DNA of 64,000 bases from Tubulanus polymorphus (GCF_964204645.1 NC_134033.1:5862231-5926230); one strand, 5' to 3'; numbered from the stretch's first letter, positions 1 through 9,329 are shown. A program made the numbers and translations. The notes: a model not told the origin generated them from the letters alone.

Positions 1-1
1 T

Positions 2-730
2 ATAGATTCTAGAAGGCTTACAAATTATAAATCACATAATTTACTAGTACAATTAGACAGAGAATTCAAAAATTGTGTAGATTTAAAATTAGTAAATATA
101 AGTTTATGTAATTCTTTTTACAATATATCGAATAAAACTATTGAACATAATACTTTTTTAATTCATATTAGAAGTATAAATAAATGGTTTAATCTATTTC
201 TAAGACCAGGATTATATAATTTAGAAACATTATCTCAAGAAATTAATCGTAGAGCACGATTAAAACTTAAAAGTGAAGATAAATTTTTAATAAGATTTAT
301 AAAAAGTGATAGTTCTGGTAAAATTAAAATAAAGTTAGATGATGAAAACAAACATGCATTTATGGTAAAAAAACCTATAGCTAAATTGCTAGGAATTGCA
401 CCAGATATTGTTACAGGAAACGTAGAAGGTATTTCAAATATAATACCTTTTACACACTTTTATATTTATTGCAATTTAATCGATCCTACAAAAACATTCG
501 AAGCAACTAAAGATATAACTTGTAATTCTGGTTTACTAAACATTTTACCATTGAAGAATGTTAAAGAATTTGGAACGCAAATAAATTATAATTTAACAGA
601 ATGTGATTTCAAACCATGCATTCCTCGTTTTAATAATTTTAGATTAGAAATTAGAAATCATAATGGATACTTAATTGATTTAAATAATTTCCCTGTAATT
701 TATGAATTAGTTATAAGATGTAGAGAGTAA
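2..730 (+). CDS. Penton-like minor capsid protein of the Polinton-like element, 5' end outside window
   Basis: The frame is open from the first bases, so this is the C-terminal 242 residues of a longer protein; the internal ATG at 362 is not the true start. It looks like the jelly-roll minor capsid (penton-type) proteins that recur in Polinton-like elements of invertebrates: a stretch with FYNIS, then PGLYNLETLSQEIN, then AKLLGI, then a C-terminal block ending IDLNNFPVIYELVIRC. That family link is recalled, not searched. A fragment of a close relative lies on the minus strand at 26985-27212. The gene is followed after 15 bases by the next start codon, with the shared T-run plus TATAAATG start context. 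No break is seen. Jelly-roll assignment is inference; a structure prediction would decide it. Confidence 0.62.
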   Translation: MDSRRLTNYKSHNLLVQLDREFKNCVDLKLVNISLCNSFYNISNKTIEHNTFLIHIRSINKWFNLFLRPGLYNLETLSQEINRRARLKLKSEDKFLIRFIKSDSSGKIKIKLDDENKHAFMVKKPIAKLLGIAPDIVTGNVEGISNIIPFTHFYIYCNLIDPTKTFEATKDITCNSGLLNILPLKNVKEFGTQINYNLTECDFKPCIPRFNNFRLEIRNHNGYLIDLNNFPVIYELVIRCRE

Positions 731-745
731 TTTTTCACTATATAA

Positions 746-1087
746 ATGAATATAACTGTTGGACCGAGTATATGTTTTGGGTTTGATTTTAAACATGGTA
801 AAGAAATGAGAATTAAACTAAATGATGTAATTACTGATATAAAAAGTAAATCATTTAACAATGCATCAATGATTGATAAAGAAAAGTATAATATAGAAAA
901 AGTAATTGATTTAATTAAATCACCTTTAGAATATTATGAATTAAATGAAGATGGAATTATTGATGATATTAAAAACATATTATCCAAAATATATGATAAT
1001 CATAAAACTAGTAATGAAATAAATGTTGAAATAATCATAAATAAGATAACTAAATATTTTGATGATAGTAATTTTTTTGATAAATAA
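746..1087 (+). CDS. Small acidic protein of unknown function, viral element
   Basis: A 113-residue protein rich in Asn, Asp, Ile and Lys, with no membrane segment and no motif I recognise. It is mostly predicted helix. The start is chosen because the ATG sits in the element's standard context (T-run, then CTATATAAATG). Its stop codon is directly followed by the next start (TAAATG, zero spacing), and the T-run for the next gene lies inside its last codons (encoding SNFFDK). The conserved position between penton-like gene and membrane-protein genes suggests a virion or assembly role, but nothing shows it. Confidence 0.5.
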   Translation: MNITVGPSICFGFDFKHGKEMRIKLNDVITDIKSKSFNNASMIDKEKYNIEKVIDLIKSPLEYYELNEDGIIDDIKNILSKIYDNHKTSNEINVEIIINKITKYFDDSNFFDK

Positions 1088-1309
1088 ATGAGTGATAATA
1101 AGTGGATAATAACTGGATTATATAATGGCGCATTACTATCAGTTGGAACTGTTGGTTATTCAATGGTATTAAAAAAAGTTTTCAAAATGGGAAGTGTTAA
1201 TGTTGATAGATTTGATATAAATGATATTTTGAAATTAACGTTAGCAGTTACTTTATCTAATTTAACTATTGATTATTTGGAAAAACAAAAATATATTCCT
1301 CCCATATAA
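1088..1309 (+). CDS. Small membrane protein, viral element
   Basis: A 73-residue protein with a hydrophobic segment near residues 6-28 (WIITGLYNGALLSVGTVGYS) and a second around residues 47-58, which may span or lie on a membrane. Short proteins with the pattern GYSMVLKKVF followed by a phrase like DINDILKLTLAVTLSN recur in related invertebrate elements as far as I recall. The ATG abuts the stop of the gene before it. Role unknown; a membrane or capsid-interior role is plausible for a virus of this type. Confidence 0.5.
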   Translation: MSDNKWIITGLYNGALLSVGTVGYSMVLKKVFKMGSVNVDRFDINDILKLTLAVTLSNLTIDYLEKQKYIPPI

Positions 1310-1333
1310 ATGTATAATTTTTTTGTTAAATAA

Positions 1334-1756
1334 ATGGCTTCTGCAATTATAACTATTATAGGATCGGCAATTGTTAACGCTTTAGCATTTACTGGTGGTG
1401 GTTATTTATTTAAACATATTGATAAAAATAGTTCATTAGGAGAACAAAGAAGACATAACTTAGCATTAGAGAAATATAATAAAGCAGCAGAAGAATATAG
1501 AGAAAAGAGGCAAAACTATATGGATTATATTAACAAAGAATTATATGATCAGAAGATTTCACATAGAGATTTTCAATCAGTTGATGATGCAATGAGTTTA
1601 TATAACGCGGTAACCAATAAAGAAAAATTACATCTATACAAACCTAAATTATCAGATTATTATACCCCAAGTAAAGAACAACAGAAATATGAAATAATAT
1701 GGATTTTAGGTGGAACAGTTATAGTTATATTTGTTGCTTATAAGTTTACTAATTAG
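1334..1756 (+). CDS. Two-membrane-segment protein, viral element
   Basis: A 140-residue protein with a hydrophobic N-terminus (about residues 4-26, including AIVNALAFTGGGYLF), a charged helical middle (about residues 38-105; RRHNLALEKYNKAAEEYREKR suggests a coiled coil), a short motif LSDYYTPSKEQQ, and a C-terminal membrane segment (about residues 121-138). This layout matches a recurrent unannotated protein of Polinton-like elements in cnidarians and other invertebrates (recalled, not searched). The start has the canonical context, T7 then GTTAAATAAATGG. No break. Function unknown. Confidence 0.52.
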   Translation: MASAIITIIGSAIVNALAFTGGGYLFKHIDKNSSLGEQRRHNLALEKYNKAAEEYREKRQNYMDYINKELYDQKISHRDFQSVDDAMSLYNAVTNKEKLHLYKPKLSDYYTPSKEQQKYEIIWILGGTVIVIFVAYKFTN

Positions 1757-1775
1757 TAATTTTTTTGCTAAATAA

Positions 1776-2210
1776 ATGGAAGATAAAGTTGATAGTATTG
1801 ATATTATTCCTCATGATATAAATAAAACTAAATTAAAAATATATTTAGAAAAACAAATATTAGAATTTGAAAGTGACTTAAAGATAAAAAAGAAAAAATA
1901 TTTAAAAATTAAAATTATATATTATTTAATTATAAGTGGTTCGGTTACAATTAGTTCTGTAATAACATTTCTAGCAATATTCAGTCCATTAACACCTTTA
2001 GCTATATCAATTGGTGTGTTAGGATTAAGTTCAAGTGTTTTAACTGGTATAAGTTCAAAATTAAATATAAAAAGTAATAAAGAAAAAATAAAATCTAATA
2101 TAAAAGAAATTAATAAATTAAAGAATACACTAGATTATATAATCAGTTTAAATGGTCATATAACAGTTGAAGAACAAGATAAATTATTAAAAGAATTAAT
2201 AAATTATTAA
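1776..2210 (+). CDS. Coiled-coil protein with central hydrophobic hairpin, viral element
   Basis: A 144-residue protein: Lys-rich N-terminal helix, a long hydrophobic centre (about residues 50-92, rich in Ser, Ile, Leu and Gly, enough for two membrane passes or a fusion-peptide-like hairpin), then a second Lys/Asn-rich helix ending in a short acidic tail. The symmetrical helix-hydrophobic-helix plan is what the sequence shows; any membrane-remodelling role is speculation. The start context is T7, GCTAAATAAATGG. It is co-directional with its neighbours, 19 bases after the previous stop. Confidence 0.48.
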   Translation: MEDKVDSIDIIPHDINKTKLKIYLEKQILEFESDLKIKKKKYLKIKIIYYLIISGSVTISSVITFLAIFSPLTPLAISIGVLGLSSSVLTGISSKLNIKSNKEKIKSNIKEINKLKNTLDYIISLNGHITVEEQDKLLKELINY

Positions 2211-2226
2211 TTTTTTAGTTATATAA

Positions 2227-3615
2227 ATGGTAGATAGTTTTCCAAAAGCTTTCCAATATAATAAATCAATTAAATATAATATTCCAGCAATAGATTTTAA
2301 TAAAGATATTACATATAGAAATGAAGTTTTAGATTCATTAACTAATTTAGAAATTTATGTTACTGAAACTAATAATTTTAATGCAAAGATGGAAAATATA
2401 TTTCATGTATATTTAATTAATTTTAAAAAATTGAAAGATGAAAAACAATGGTTATTAAAATCTAATATGAAGTATTGGCAGAATCAATTAAATTTTGCTG
2501 TTTATTGTGCAACAACAGGATGTGGAATTAGTTGGAATGATCATTTGAATAATTCTAAATATAAACTAATTCAAAGTTTATTTAGATTTCATACATACTT
2601 TCAAATCAGAATAATATTAAATGAATTAGAGTGCGCTTTACCAGGATCTAGATATTTTAAAGAATTAGATAATAATATTAATTTATCTAAGTTTTATAAA
2701 ATTTGCAATGAATTTAATATAGATATAAATAATTCTGATTTTAGAACAAAAATTGGAACAATAAGATCACTTCCTTGCCCTAGAAAGATTGCAGAATATT
2801 GTGCACTTCCTATACCATCTAATAATTTTTATAATATCTATAATAAAAAATTAGGTTATGGTAAAATAGAAACAAAGGATTTAGAAACATTAAATTTCAA
2901 TAAATTACCAAAATTTTATGATAATTTAAAACAAGAAAACAATAATGGTTGGGTTTATTTTATTTTAGAAAATAGTGAAGGTTTTACAAAATCAGGTATA
3001 GAAAGAATAAATCAATCTATTAGAACTTATTTGATTTGTATTCTAGGATCACAAGTTGAAACAAGATCCCCGATAATTGGAAATTTGAATACATCATTCG
3101 ATACACAAAAACAATTTAAAGTTTTATTTGAAGATTCAATTCATAATGATAAAAATAGATCGATTCCAGAAAACATTATAAGATATCAAAATTATTTAGA
3201 TAAATCTCATGTAAGACTTAATTATTGTATAGGCCCTAATCTATTAATTATTTCTAATGATTTAGTATTGAAGATGGGAAACATAATTGGTTATAATAAT
3301 CTAATTAAAACTGCAACAATAAATAATTCATTTGGATTAAATGATATAAATAAAAAGATTATTACTGCTCCAAAATTAATGGAAGGTGAAAAAAATAAAA
3401 AACACATTCAATCAACAGAAACTAAAACTAATAATATTAAATTAAATAATGATTCCAAAATAAAAGATTACAATACTACAGAAAATATAAAAACTGATAA
3501 AATTCAACATGATATAATTAAACTAAATGATGATAATAAATCACATGAAAATACTAAATTAGCTATAACTTGTATAGGAATTGTAATCGGAGGAATATTA
3601 TATTTTAAATTTTAA
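2227..3615 (+). CDS. 462-residue structural-type protein with C-terminal membrane anchor
   Basis: A large protein without a domain I can name. It has two regions with several cysteines (one near residues 90-100 with the phrase TTGCGISWNDHL; one near 180-200 with LPCPRK and YCALPIP), a Ser/Thr/Asn middle, a low-complexity Lys/Asn-rich stretch at about residues 385-440, and a single hydrophobic segment at the extreme C-terminus (about 444-461). Similar unannotated proteins sit at this place in related elements (recalled). It lies between small membrane proteins and the long coiled-coil protein and shares the start context (T6, AGTTATATAAATGG). A virion surface or internal scaffold protein is possible; not shown. 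Confidence 0.5.
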   Translation: MVDSFPKAFQYNKSIKYNIPAIDFNKDITYRNEVLDSLTNLEIYVTETNNFNAKMENIFHVYLINFKKLKDEKQWLLKSNMKYWQNQLNFAVYCATTGCGISWNDHLNNSKYKLIQSLFRFHTYFQIRIILNELECALPGSRYFKELDNNINLSKFYKICNEFNIDINNSDFRTKIGTIRSLPCPRKIAEYCALPIPSNNFYNIYNKKLGYGKIETKDLETLNFNKLPKFYDNLKQENNNGWVYFILENSEGFTKSGIERINQSIRTYLICILGSQVETRSPIIGNLNTSFDTQKQFKVLFEDSIHNDKNRSIPENIIRYQNYLDKSHVRLNYCIGPNLLIISNDLVLKMGNIIGYNNLIKTATINNSFGLNDINKKIITAPKLMEGEKNKKHIQSTETKTNNIKLNNDSKIKDYNTTENIKTDKIQHDIIKLNDDNKSHENTKLAITCIGIVIGGILYFKF

Positions 3616-3631
3616 TTTTTTTATTATGTAA

Positions 3632-5098
3632 ATGGATGTAGAAGGTGGAGAAGATTATGAAATGGGAGAAATGGGAAATAATAATGAAGGATATATTGAT
3701 GATGAACCACAACCCGATTTTAATGAAACTAATATTGATAATGATGATGAATCAGCATATAATTCTAATTTAGCAGATAGTGGTTCTAAAGGTCAATCAA
3801 CAGATGAATTTGATAGAAGAACTAGATCGAGAATAAATCCTGAAAATGAAAATCCAGATTTAGTAAAACAAAATTTAGAATATAATGAATATATTTATAA
3901 TTTCAAACCTATATTTGAAAAATCAGGATATAATATCAATGCTAGAGGCGCCAGACTTTTAGTACAAGAATTAAAATCTTTAGATGGTGAATATTATTAT
4001 CATTTGAAAGATGATTATTATATTGATATCTCTTATAAAAAACAAAACAAAATATTAGCAGAATCAACTTTGCTTAAGTCTGACTCATTACTATCTAGAA
4101 TTAAAAGAATAAGAAATAGTAATGAAATAGAAGATGTAACACAAGAAGAAATTATTAAAAATGAAAGAGTATTTAAACAAAGAATTAATGAATTATTTGA
4201 AACAATCGATAATAATTTAGAAACAGAAACAAGTTCTGAACAGAATATAACTTCCAAAACTAGTAAACTTAAATCAAACACTGAAGTTCAAACTGAAAAA
4301 CTTTTACCGAATGGATTACTTGATGCAACAGATCAAGAAATAGAAGCTTTAAGTATGTTTTCTAAAAAAACAATTAGAGAAATAATAAGTATACGAGATG
4401 AAGCTGATAAAATTGCTCGCGAAAAACATATTAGATATAATAAAATTAAACCTTTAGAAAATAAATTATTTGACACCAGAAAAGAATTAGAACAATTAAA
4501 ATTAGATAGAGAATTTAAAGTTATTGAAGAAATTGAATTTAAAAAAAGAAATGCATATTTAGAAAAAGAAATTGATGATTTAGAATATAACATAGAATTT
4601 CAGAAAGAAAAAATGAAACTATTATTAAAATCATACGATTATTGTATTAATAGATTAAAAGTTGTTGTTAAAGAGTTAATACTAAAACCAAATTCTGACA
4701 TATCACTAAAAGATAGAATAAAATTATTATTTAAGTTTGAAGGAATAACAGTTCTTTCAATTCTAACAGCTGTAACTATGGTATTTACAACAATTGGTTT
4801 AGCAATATCAAATGCTTTAAAATCTACTCCTACTCCAAACAAACCAGATAAACCTCCGGGAAATAATTCTATACAAGATAAAGTTAAGGATGGTTTAAAG
4901 AAATTAGCAAAATATTTATGGGAACTATCAAAGAAATCTGCTGCAGCTTTACCAGGAGTTATTGCATCAATTGTTGGTTTTGTTTTAAAATCTGCAGGTA
5001 ATATTCTTAACTTTGCTGCTGAACATATTATTTTATTTTTAATCACAGTTGTAAGTGCTATTATTTTTGGTTTAGTAAACATGATAAAAAATAAATAA
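3632..5098 (+). CDS. 488-residue acidic coiled-coil membrane protein, viral element
   Basis: Visible parts in order: a very acidic N-terminus (residues 1-70), a globular stretch near 85-165 (with GYNINARGARLLVQEL), a long charged coiled coil (about 225-340), a membrane segment (about 372-395), a Pro/Lys linker, an Ala/Gly/Ile-rich hydrophobic segment (about 438-455, AAALPGVIASIVGFVL) and a last membrane segment (about 465-485). Unannotated proteins with the same tail recur beside the major capsid gene in related elements (recalled). Start context T7, ATTATGTAAATGG. It ends 23 bases before the capsid gene. Function unknown; its position suggests virion assembly. Confidence 0.5.
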   Translation: MDVEGGEDYEMGEMGNNNEGYIDDEPQPDFNETNIDNDDESAYNSNLADSGSKGQSTDEFDRRTRSRINPENENPDLVKQNLEYNEYIYNFKPIFEKSGYNINARGARLLVQELKSLDGEYYYHLKDDYYIDISYKKQNKILAESTLLKSDSLLSRIKRIRNSNEIEDVTQEEIIKNERVFKQRINELFETIDNNLETETSSEQNITSKTSKLKSNTEVQTEKLLPNGLLDATDQEIEALSMFSKKTIREIISIRDEADKIAREKHIRYNKIKPLENKLFDTRKELEQLKLDREFKVIEEIEFKKRNAYLEKEIDDLEYNIEFQKEKMKLLLKSYDYCINRLKVVVKELILKPNSDISLKDRIKLLFKFEGITVLSILTAVTMVFTTIGLAISNALKSTPTPNKPDKPPGNNSIQDKVKDGLKKLAKYLWELSKKSAAALPGVIASIVGFVLKSAGNILNFAAEHIILFLITVVSAIIFGLVNMIKNK

Positions 5099-5121
5099 TT
5101 AATTTTTTTTTTGTTAAATAA

Positions 5122-6369
5122 ATGAGTGGGAGTTATATAAGTCCTTCTAAGATTTCTAGAATATCTAATGCTATTAAAGCAGAAAGATCACATCATATAA
5201 TTACTCATAACCCTTCAAATATTAATCCCGATGAAACTTTATACGTTAGAATCCCTCGATTAACACAAAATACTTTTTATGTTCCAAACAGTATTTATTT
5301 ATCAGCCGATATAAAAGTAATCGGTAATAATAATAATTATGTCGTTGATAATGTTGGAAGATATTTGATTAAAAAGTTAACAATAAAGATTGGTCCAGAA
5401 ACAGTTTTCTCATTAGATGATTATAATTTATTTATGCACTATAAAGATTTATGGTTAACTAAAGAAAACAGAAATAATATGATATTTCAAGGAATCCAAT
5501 CAGAAAACCAAAATAAATTAAGATCAGAAGCTAATAGCGCAATATTAACAAATGATGTAGATAAATTGATAAAAAGTATATATGGAAGCAAATATAAAAT
5601 TCCATTAGATTTTGAATTGATAAATAATAATGCACCTTTATATAAATACGCAATTCAAGAAGATATTATATTTGAGATAACATTTGCTCCTGTAAATGAA
5701 ATTGTAATATCTAGCGTTAATAAAGATATGAGTTATAAATTATCGAATATATGTTTAGAATATGATACAGTAACTGATGAAAATATTGCTAGAACAATTC
5801 AAACTCAATATAATCAAGGATTTTCATTATTATATGATTATATTGATAAATTTAAAACTGTAACTATTAATGCAAATGATGAAATAATAAATGAGAATAT
5901 TAACTTCCCAAGAAGATCTATTAAAGGTATATTAATATTTTTTACTATTGGAACGTATACTAATGGCGCAATAAATGTTGACAATTATTATAATCCTGAA
6001 ATAACAAAAGTAGAAATAACTATCGAAGGAATAGCAAATAAAATATTTTGTCAAGGAATGAGAATGATAGATCAATGGGTAGAAATTAAAAAACATTTTA
6101 TGAATGAAAAAGTAAAATCATTTGAAAATTGTAACATTAATCAAATTGATTATTATACTGGTAATAAATATGCATTATGGTTAGATTTTAGAACAACTGA
6201 AGATAACTTATTACATGGTTCTGGAAAAAAACTACAAAATACAAAAGATGGAATACAATTATTCATGACAAAGAAAAAGGGAATCAAAAATTTTAAAATG
6301 CATATTTATATTATATCTGACGCGCAATTAAATATTGTAAATTCACAATTAGATAGTATTCAATATTAG
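5122..6369 (+). CDS. Candidate double-jelly-roll major capsid protein
   Basis: A 415-residue protein matching, from memory, a capsid-type family of invertebrate Polinton-like elements. Landmarks are an N-terminal phrase LYVRIPRLTQNTFYVPNS, then NVGRYLIKKLTIKIG, then SLDDYNLFMHYKDLW, then a polar loop with NAPLYKYAIQEDIIFEITF, and a C-terminal half rich in beta-type alternation ending in NFKMHIYIISDAQLN. Two halves of about 200 residues, each beta-rich, suit a double jelly roll. No signal or membrane segment. It sits between the coiled-coil protein and integrase, near the packaging ATPase, as expected for a capsid module. The start context is the strongest in the block (T8, GTTAAATAAATG). The frame is intact. 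A structure prediction would confirm or refute the fold. Confidence 0.62.
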   Translation: MSGSYISPSKISRISNAIKAERSHHIITHNPSNINPDETLYVRIPRLTQNTFYVPNSIYLSADIKVIGNNNNYVVDNVGRYLIKKLTIKIGPETVFSLDDYNLFMHYKDLWLTKENRNNMIFQGIQSENQNKLRSEANSAILTNDVDKLIKSIYGSKYKIPLDFELINNNAPLYKYAIQEDIIFEITFAPVNEIVISSVNKDMSYKLSNICLEYDTVTDENIARTIQTQYNQGFSLLYDYIDKFKTVTINANDEIINENINFPRRSIKGILIFFTIGTYTNGAINVDNYYNPEITKVEITIEGIANKIFCQGMRMIDQWVEIKKHFMNEKVKSFENCNINQIDYYTGNKYALWLDFRTTEDNLLHGSGKKLQNTKDGIQLFMTKKKGIKNFKMHIYIISDAQLNIVNSQLDSIQY

Positions 6370-6399
6370 AAATATAAAGTTAAAATTAAGGATATATAA

Positions 6400-7527
6400 A
6401 TGGGAGGTAAAAAAACTCCTAATACTAAAGAACAATATTTAAGAAATTTATATTACAACCCTGAGAGTTCGGTTGCTTATTCTTCTACTAAAAATATATG
6501 GTGTAAAGTAAAACAAGATAAATTAGATAAGATAATCCCACAAAATTTAGTTAAATATAAAGATATAAATGAATTTATGTTAGAACAACCAACGTATACA
6601 ACACATAAAAAAATTGTTAGAAAATATAAAACTCGTAAAACTATGGTAAGTTATGTAGATCAACAGTGGCAAGGAGATTTAATTGATATGAAAAATCTTA
6701 AAAAAGATAATAATGATTATTGGTGGATATTGAATATAATTGATATTTTTAGTCGTTATGTATGGAGCTTCCCACTTTATAGAAAAGATGCTGCACAAAC
6801 ATCACATGTTTTAAGAAAATTTCTTTCAGGTGGAAAACTAAAACCAGAAAAAATTCAATTTGATGATGGAAAAGAATTTGATAATTCATTAGTTCATGGA
6901 CTTTTAGATTTTCATAATATTGAATATTTTTCAACAAAATCGGATAAAAAAGCAGCAGTTGTTGAACGATTTAATAGAACATTGAGAACAAGAATATCAA
7001 AATATTTCACAGCAAATAATACTTATAAATGGATTGATGTTTTACCAAAATTTATAGAAGGATATAATAATTCTTATCATTCTTCTATTGGAATGAAACC
7101 TATTGATGCTAGAAAACCTGAAAATGCTGAAATTGTTTGGAATAATTTATATGGAGCATTTCTTGTAGATGATTTTGGTGAACCTAAATTTAAAGTTGGT
7201 CAAAATGTTAGAATTTCTAAGTATAAAAAGATATTTGACAAAGGATACGATCGAAATTTTACTAGAGAAATATATAAAATAAAAAAGGTAATAACAACAA
7301 AACCATATGTCTATTAATTAGAAGATTTAGATGGTGAAGAAGTTGATGGCTACTTTTATGAAGAAGAATTAAGTTTAACTACTGAAAATCTAGAACAAGA
7401 ATATAAAATTGAAAAAGTATTAAAAACAAAAACTGTTAAAAGAAAAAAATATTCTTTAGTAAAATGGGTTGGATGGCCAGATAAATTCAATGAATGGATA
7501 TTATCAAGTAAAATTAAAAATATATAA
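6400..7527 (+). pseudogene. Retroviral-type (Polinton) integrase with C-terminal chromodomain, broken by one stop
   Basis: The first 305 codons encode a DDE integrase core. W90-Q-G-D93 gives the first acidic residue, FDDGKEF the second (D155) and VVERFNRT the glutamate (E189), followed by the conserved YNNSYHSSIGMKP. An in-frame TAA at 7315-7317 ends it. The same frame stays open for 69 more codons to a TAA at 7525-7527, touching the ATPase start. That stretch has the usual linker (EDLDGEEVDGYFYEEEL) and a chromodomain-like end (YSLVKWVGWPDKFNEWI). Loss of the chromodomain should impair targeting. The start uses GATATATAAATGG without a strong T-run. This family inserts the viral DNA into host chromatin. 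Confidence 0.85.
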
Positions 7528-8136
7528 ATGAATAAGGAATTATTTATATTTGAGCCTCATAATATGTTAATTTCTGGTGTAACAAATTGTGGAAAAACTT
7601 ATTTTATATTAAATTTACTAGAAACTGTTTACAAAAACTATTTTGATAATATAGTATTATTTTGTCCAACATATGAATTTAATCAAACTTATGATAGAAA
7701 TATTACTAGAAATAATAAATTTATTATATTAGATCCTAAAACAGTAAAAGAAAATTTAGATAATTGTATAAAAATAGCAATTGATATTTATAAAGGATCA
7801 AATACATTATTCATTATAGATGATTGTGCTAATCTACATGATTCAAAAGTTAGAGAAAGTGAGTTATGTTATTTAGCTTTCTCTGGTAGACATTTTTGGA
7901 TAACAACTTGGGTTTTAAATCAAGAATATAATTCAATTGTTAAAGACTTTAGAGAAAACATTAGATTTCTAGTTTTATTCTACAATAAAGATAGAAAATC
8001 GATGAAAAATGCACTTGAGGAAAATGATATTATTCCACATGATTTACATAATGAATATATGGATAAGTTGAAAAATATTAAAAGATCAAAATTACTATTT
8101 AGATTACAACACCCATTTAAATATGAATTTATTTAA
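7528..8136 (+). CDS. A32-like packaging ATPase (FtsK/HerA superfamily)
   Basis: A 202-residue P-loop ATPase. Walker A is GVTNCGKT at residues 17-24, Walker B is LFIIDD at 94-99, and a polar sensor-type segment (WITTWVLNQEYNSI) follows at about 131-144. Length and layout match the genome-packaging ATPases of Polinton-like viruses, which drive DNA into the capsid. Its ATG immediately follows the stop that closes the chromodomain frame of the integrase (TATATAAATG). The frame is intact, and the gene is followed by a repeat cluster rather than another gene. Confidence 0.85.
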   Translation: MNKELFIFEPHNMLISGVTNCGKTYFILNLLETVYKNYFDNIVLFCPTYEFNQTYDRNITRNNKFIILDPKTVKENLDNCIKIAIDIYKGSNTLFIIDDCANLHDSKVRESELCYLAFSGRHFWITTWVLNQEYNSIVKDFRENIRFLVLFYNKDRKSMKNALEENDIIPHDLHNEYMDKLKNIKRSKLLFRLQHPFKYEFI

Positions 8137-8139
8137 ATT

Positions 8140-8400
8140 CAACTAGCTTGTTAATCTAGTTGAATTCTAGTTATTGGTAGTTGTAACAAAAATCAAATAG
8201 ATTTAACAATATTTTAACTAGCTTGTTAATCTAGTTTAATTCTAGTTACATTCTAATTGAATTCTAGTTGTTAGTAGTTGAAACAAAAATCAACTAGAAT
8301 GTAACTAGAAATAAACAAAAACAACAATATTTCAACTAACTTGTTAATCTAGTTGAATTCTAGTTACATTCTAGTTAAATTCTAGTTGCAACATCACACA
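8140..8400. repeat. Iterated CTAGTTGAATTCTAGTT repeats between viral genes
   Basis: About three diverged units of 80-110 bases. Each carries AACTAGCTTGTTAATCTAGTT, then one or more TTCTAGTT steps, then a stretch with GTTGWAACAAAAATCAA. CTAGTT or AACTAG occurs more than a dozen times and allows many local foldbacks. This is the only sizeable intergenic gap in the viral block. It could be an origin, enhancer or recombination site, or plain satellite growth. A related stretch with TTCTAGT and GACTAG steps is at 26765-26835 in the second copy. Confidence 0.75.
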
Positions 8401-8421
8401 ATTAATTTTTTTGTTATATAA

Positions 8422-9028
8422 ATGGTAGGTGAAAAGAAAATAAAATCTAAAAATGGTGATGTTCCAATTGAAAAAACTTTAGATGATTTAGGAATAACAG
8501 AAACAAAATTAACTCCAGATGATGGTGCTTTAAATAATGTTACAACAAATAATAATTATGAATATTATCTTTATTGTAAACATCAATTAGAAATATTAGA
8601 ATAGCATCTGGAAAATGTAAAAATTTTGTTGGTAAAAATTTAACTTATAATGAATTAGACACAATGAAATCAGATGAAATTATTAGATTATTTAAGATTT
8701 ATGAAGCCGCGAGAACAGCTAGAATTAATGATGCGATATCAGAAAATGTAGTAAAAGGTTATGTAAATTATGTAATTATATACTACCAATTGAAAATGAA
8801 AATAGATTATATTCCGATTTAAAAAATGATTATTTAGTTATGACTGAATTAAATAAATGGATTGGATATTTATCATTTCAATTAGGTGGATTTATGACAT
8901 TATTATCAACTGGAGTTATAACATTTTCAAATATTGAAAGTAAAAATATTTCTATAATAAATGAGCGAGGTGAAAGAAGTGAAGGAATTAACTGTGAAGA
9001 AAAAACCGAGAACTCAGAAACAAATTGA
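8422..9028 (+). pseudogene. Membrane-associated accessory protein of the viral element, two frameshifts
   Basis: Three consecutive reading frames make up one gene of about 200 residues. The first (8422-8604) starts with the canonical context and is polar. The second runs from about 8598 to 8770 with ASGKCKNFVGKNLTYNELD and IIRLFKIYEAAR. The third runs from about 8770 to 9028 with ILPIENENRLYSDL and then a hydrophobic segment (LSFQLGGFMTLLSTGVITF). I recall intact relatives with the same order of phrases in cnidarian elements. Shifts lie near 8598 and 8765. Its last part overlaps the next gene in another frame. Function unknown. Confidence 0.55.
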
Positions 9029-9329
9029 ATGGTCTCGACAATTAGGAATTAAATCACAAGAATATAAAAAAGCTGTAAAAGAAAAAATAAGTAATTAAAA
9101 TGTTAATAAAAATGGTGAAAATATTGTTATTTCTACTCCTTCTGATAGTAGAATATTTGATAAATATTTATATTTTACAGTTGGATTTGTAATTGTATTC
9201 ATTTTGATTGGGTGTAGTTGGTATAAGAAATCAAATAAAATTCATGATATTAGTAATTCTGAACCAACTGCTATCAAAAATGAAAGTACTTCTGAAATTC
9301 CAAAATTGACAATAAAAAAAAAGGATTAA
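8961..9329 (+). pseudogene. Small basic single-membrane-segment protein, interrupted by TAA
   Basis: The ATG at 8961 (context ATAATAAATG) opens 45 basic residues, including PRTQKQIEWSRQLG, to a TAA at 9096-9098. The same frame continues without further stops to 9329 with a polar stretch, a clear membrane segment (YLYFTVGFVIVFILIGC) and a polar Lys-rich tail. The joint open frame of about 122 codons suggests one gene with a single nonsense change, although two separate short genes cannot be excluded. It overlaps the end of the preceding broken gene in a different frame. Confidence 0.5.

Larger units (their letters stand above)
733..8424 (+). promoter_or_regulatory. Recurrent start-site motif: T-run, 5-8 bases, TATAAATG or TAAATAAATG
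   Basis: Just before the starts at 746, 1088, 1334, 1776, 2227, 3632, 5122 and 8422 there is a run of five to nine T, a spacer of about 5-8 bases, and then TATAAATG, TAAATAAATG or TGTAAATG overlapping the start codon. The starts at 6400 and 7528 keep TATATAAATG but lack the T-run. The same arrangement precedes the minus-strand starts at 9834 and 10250 and the start at 25624 in a second copy. The TAAATG core with an upstream T-run resembles poxvirus late promoters. Whether it drives transcription here is inferred from recurrence. Confidence 0.7.

Noticed and set aside
362-730. A complete 122-residue gene starting at 362
   Set aside because: The same frame is open to the window edge and the upstream part matches the penton-like family and the 27-kb fragment; the ATG is internal and lacks the start motif.
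4033-5082. Three minus-strand frames under the 488-residue gene
   Set aside because: They are antisense shadows of an intact coding frame with repetitive Leu/Ser content.
8140-8400. CRISPR-like array
   Set aside because: Repeats are diverged, self-similar and without uniform spacers, and the context is a eukaryotic viral element.
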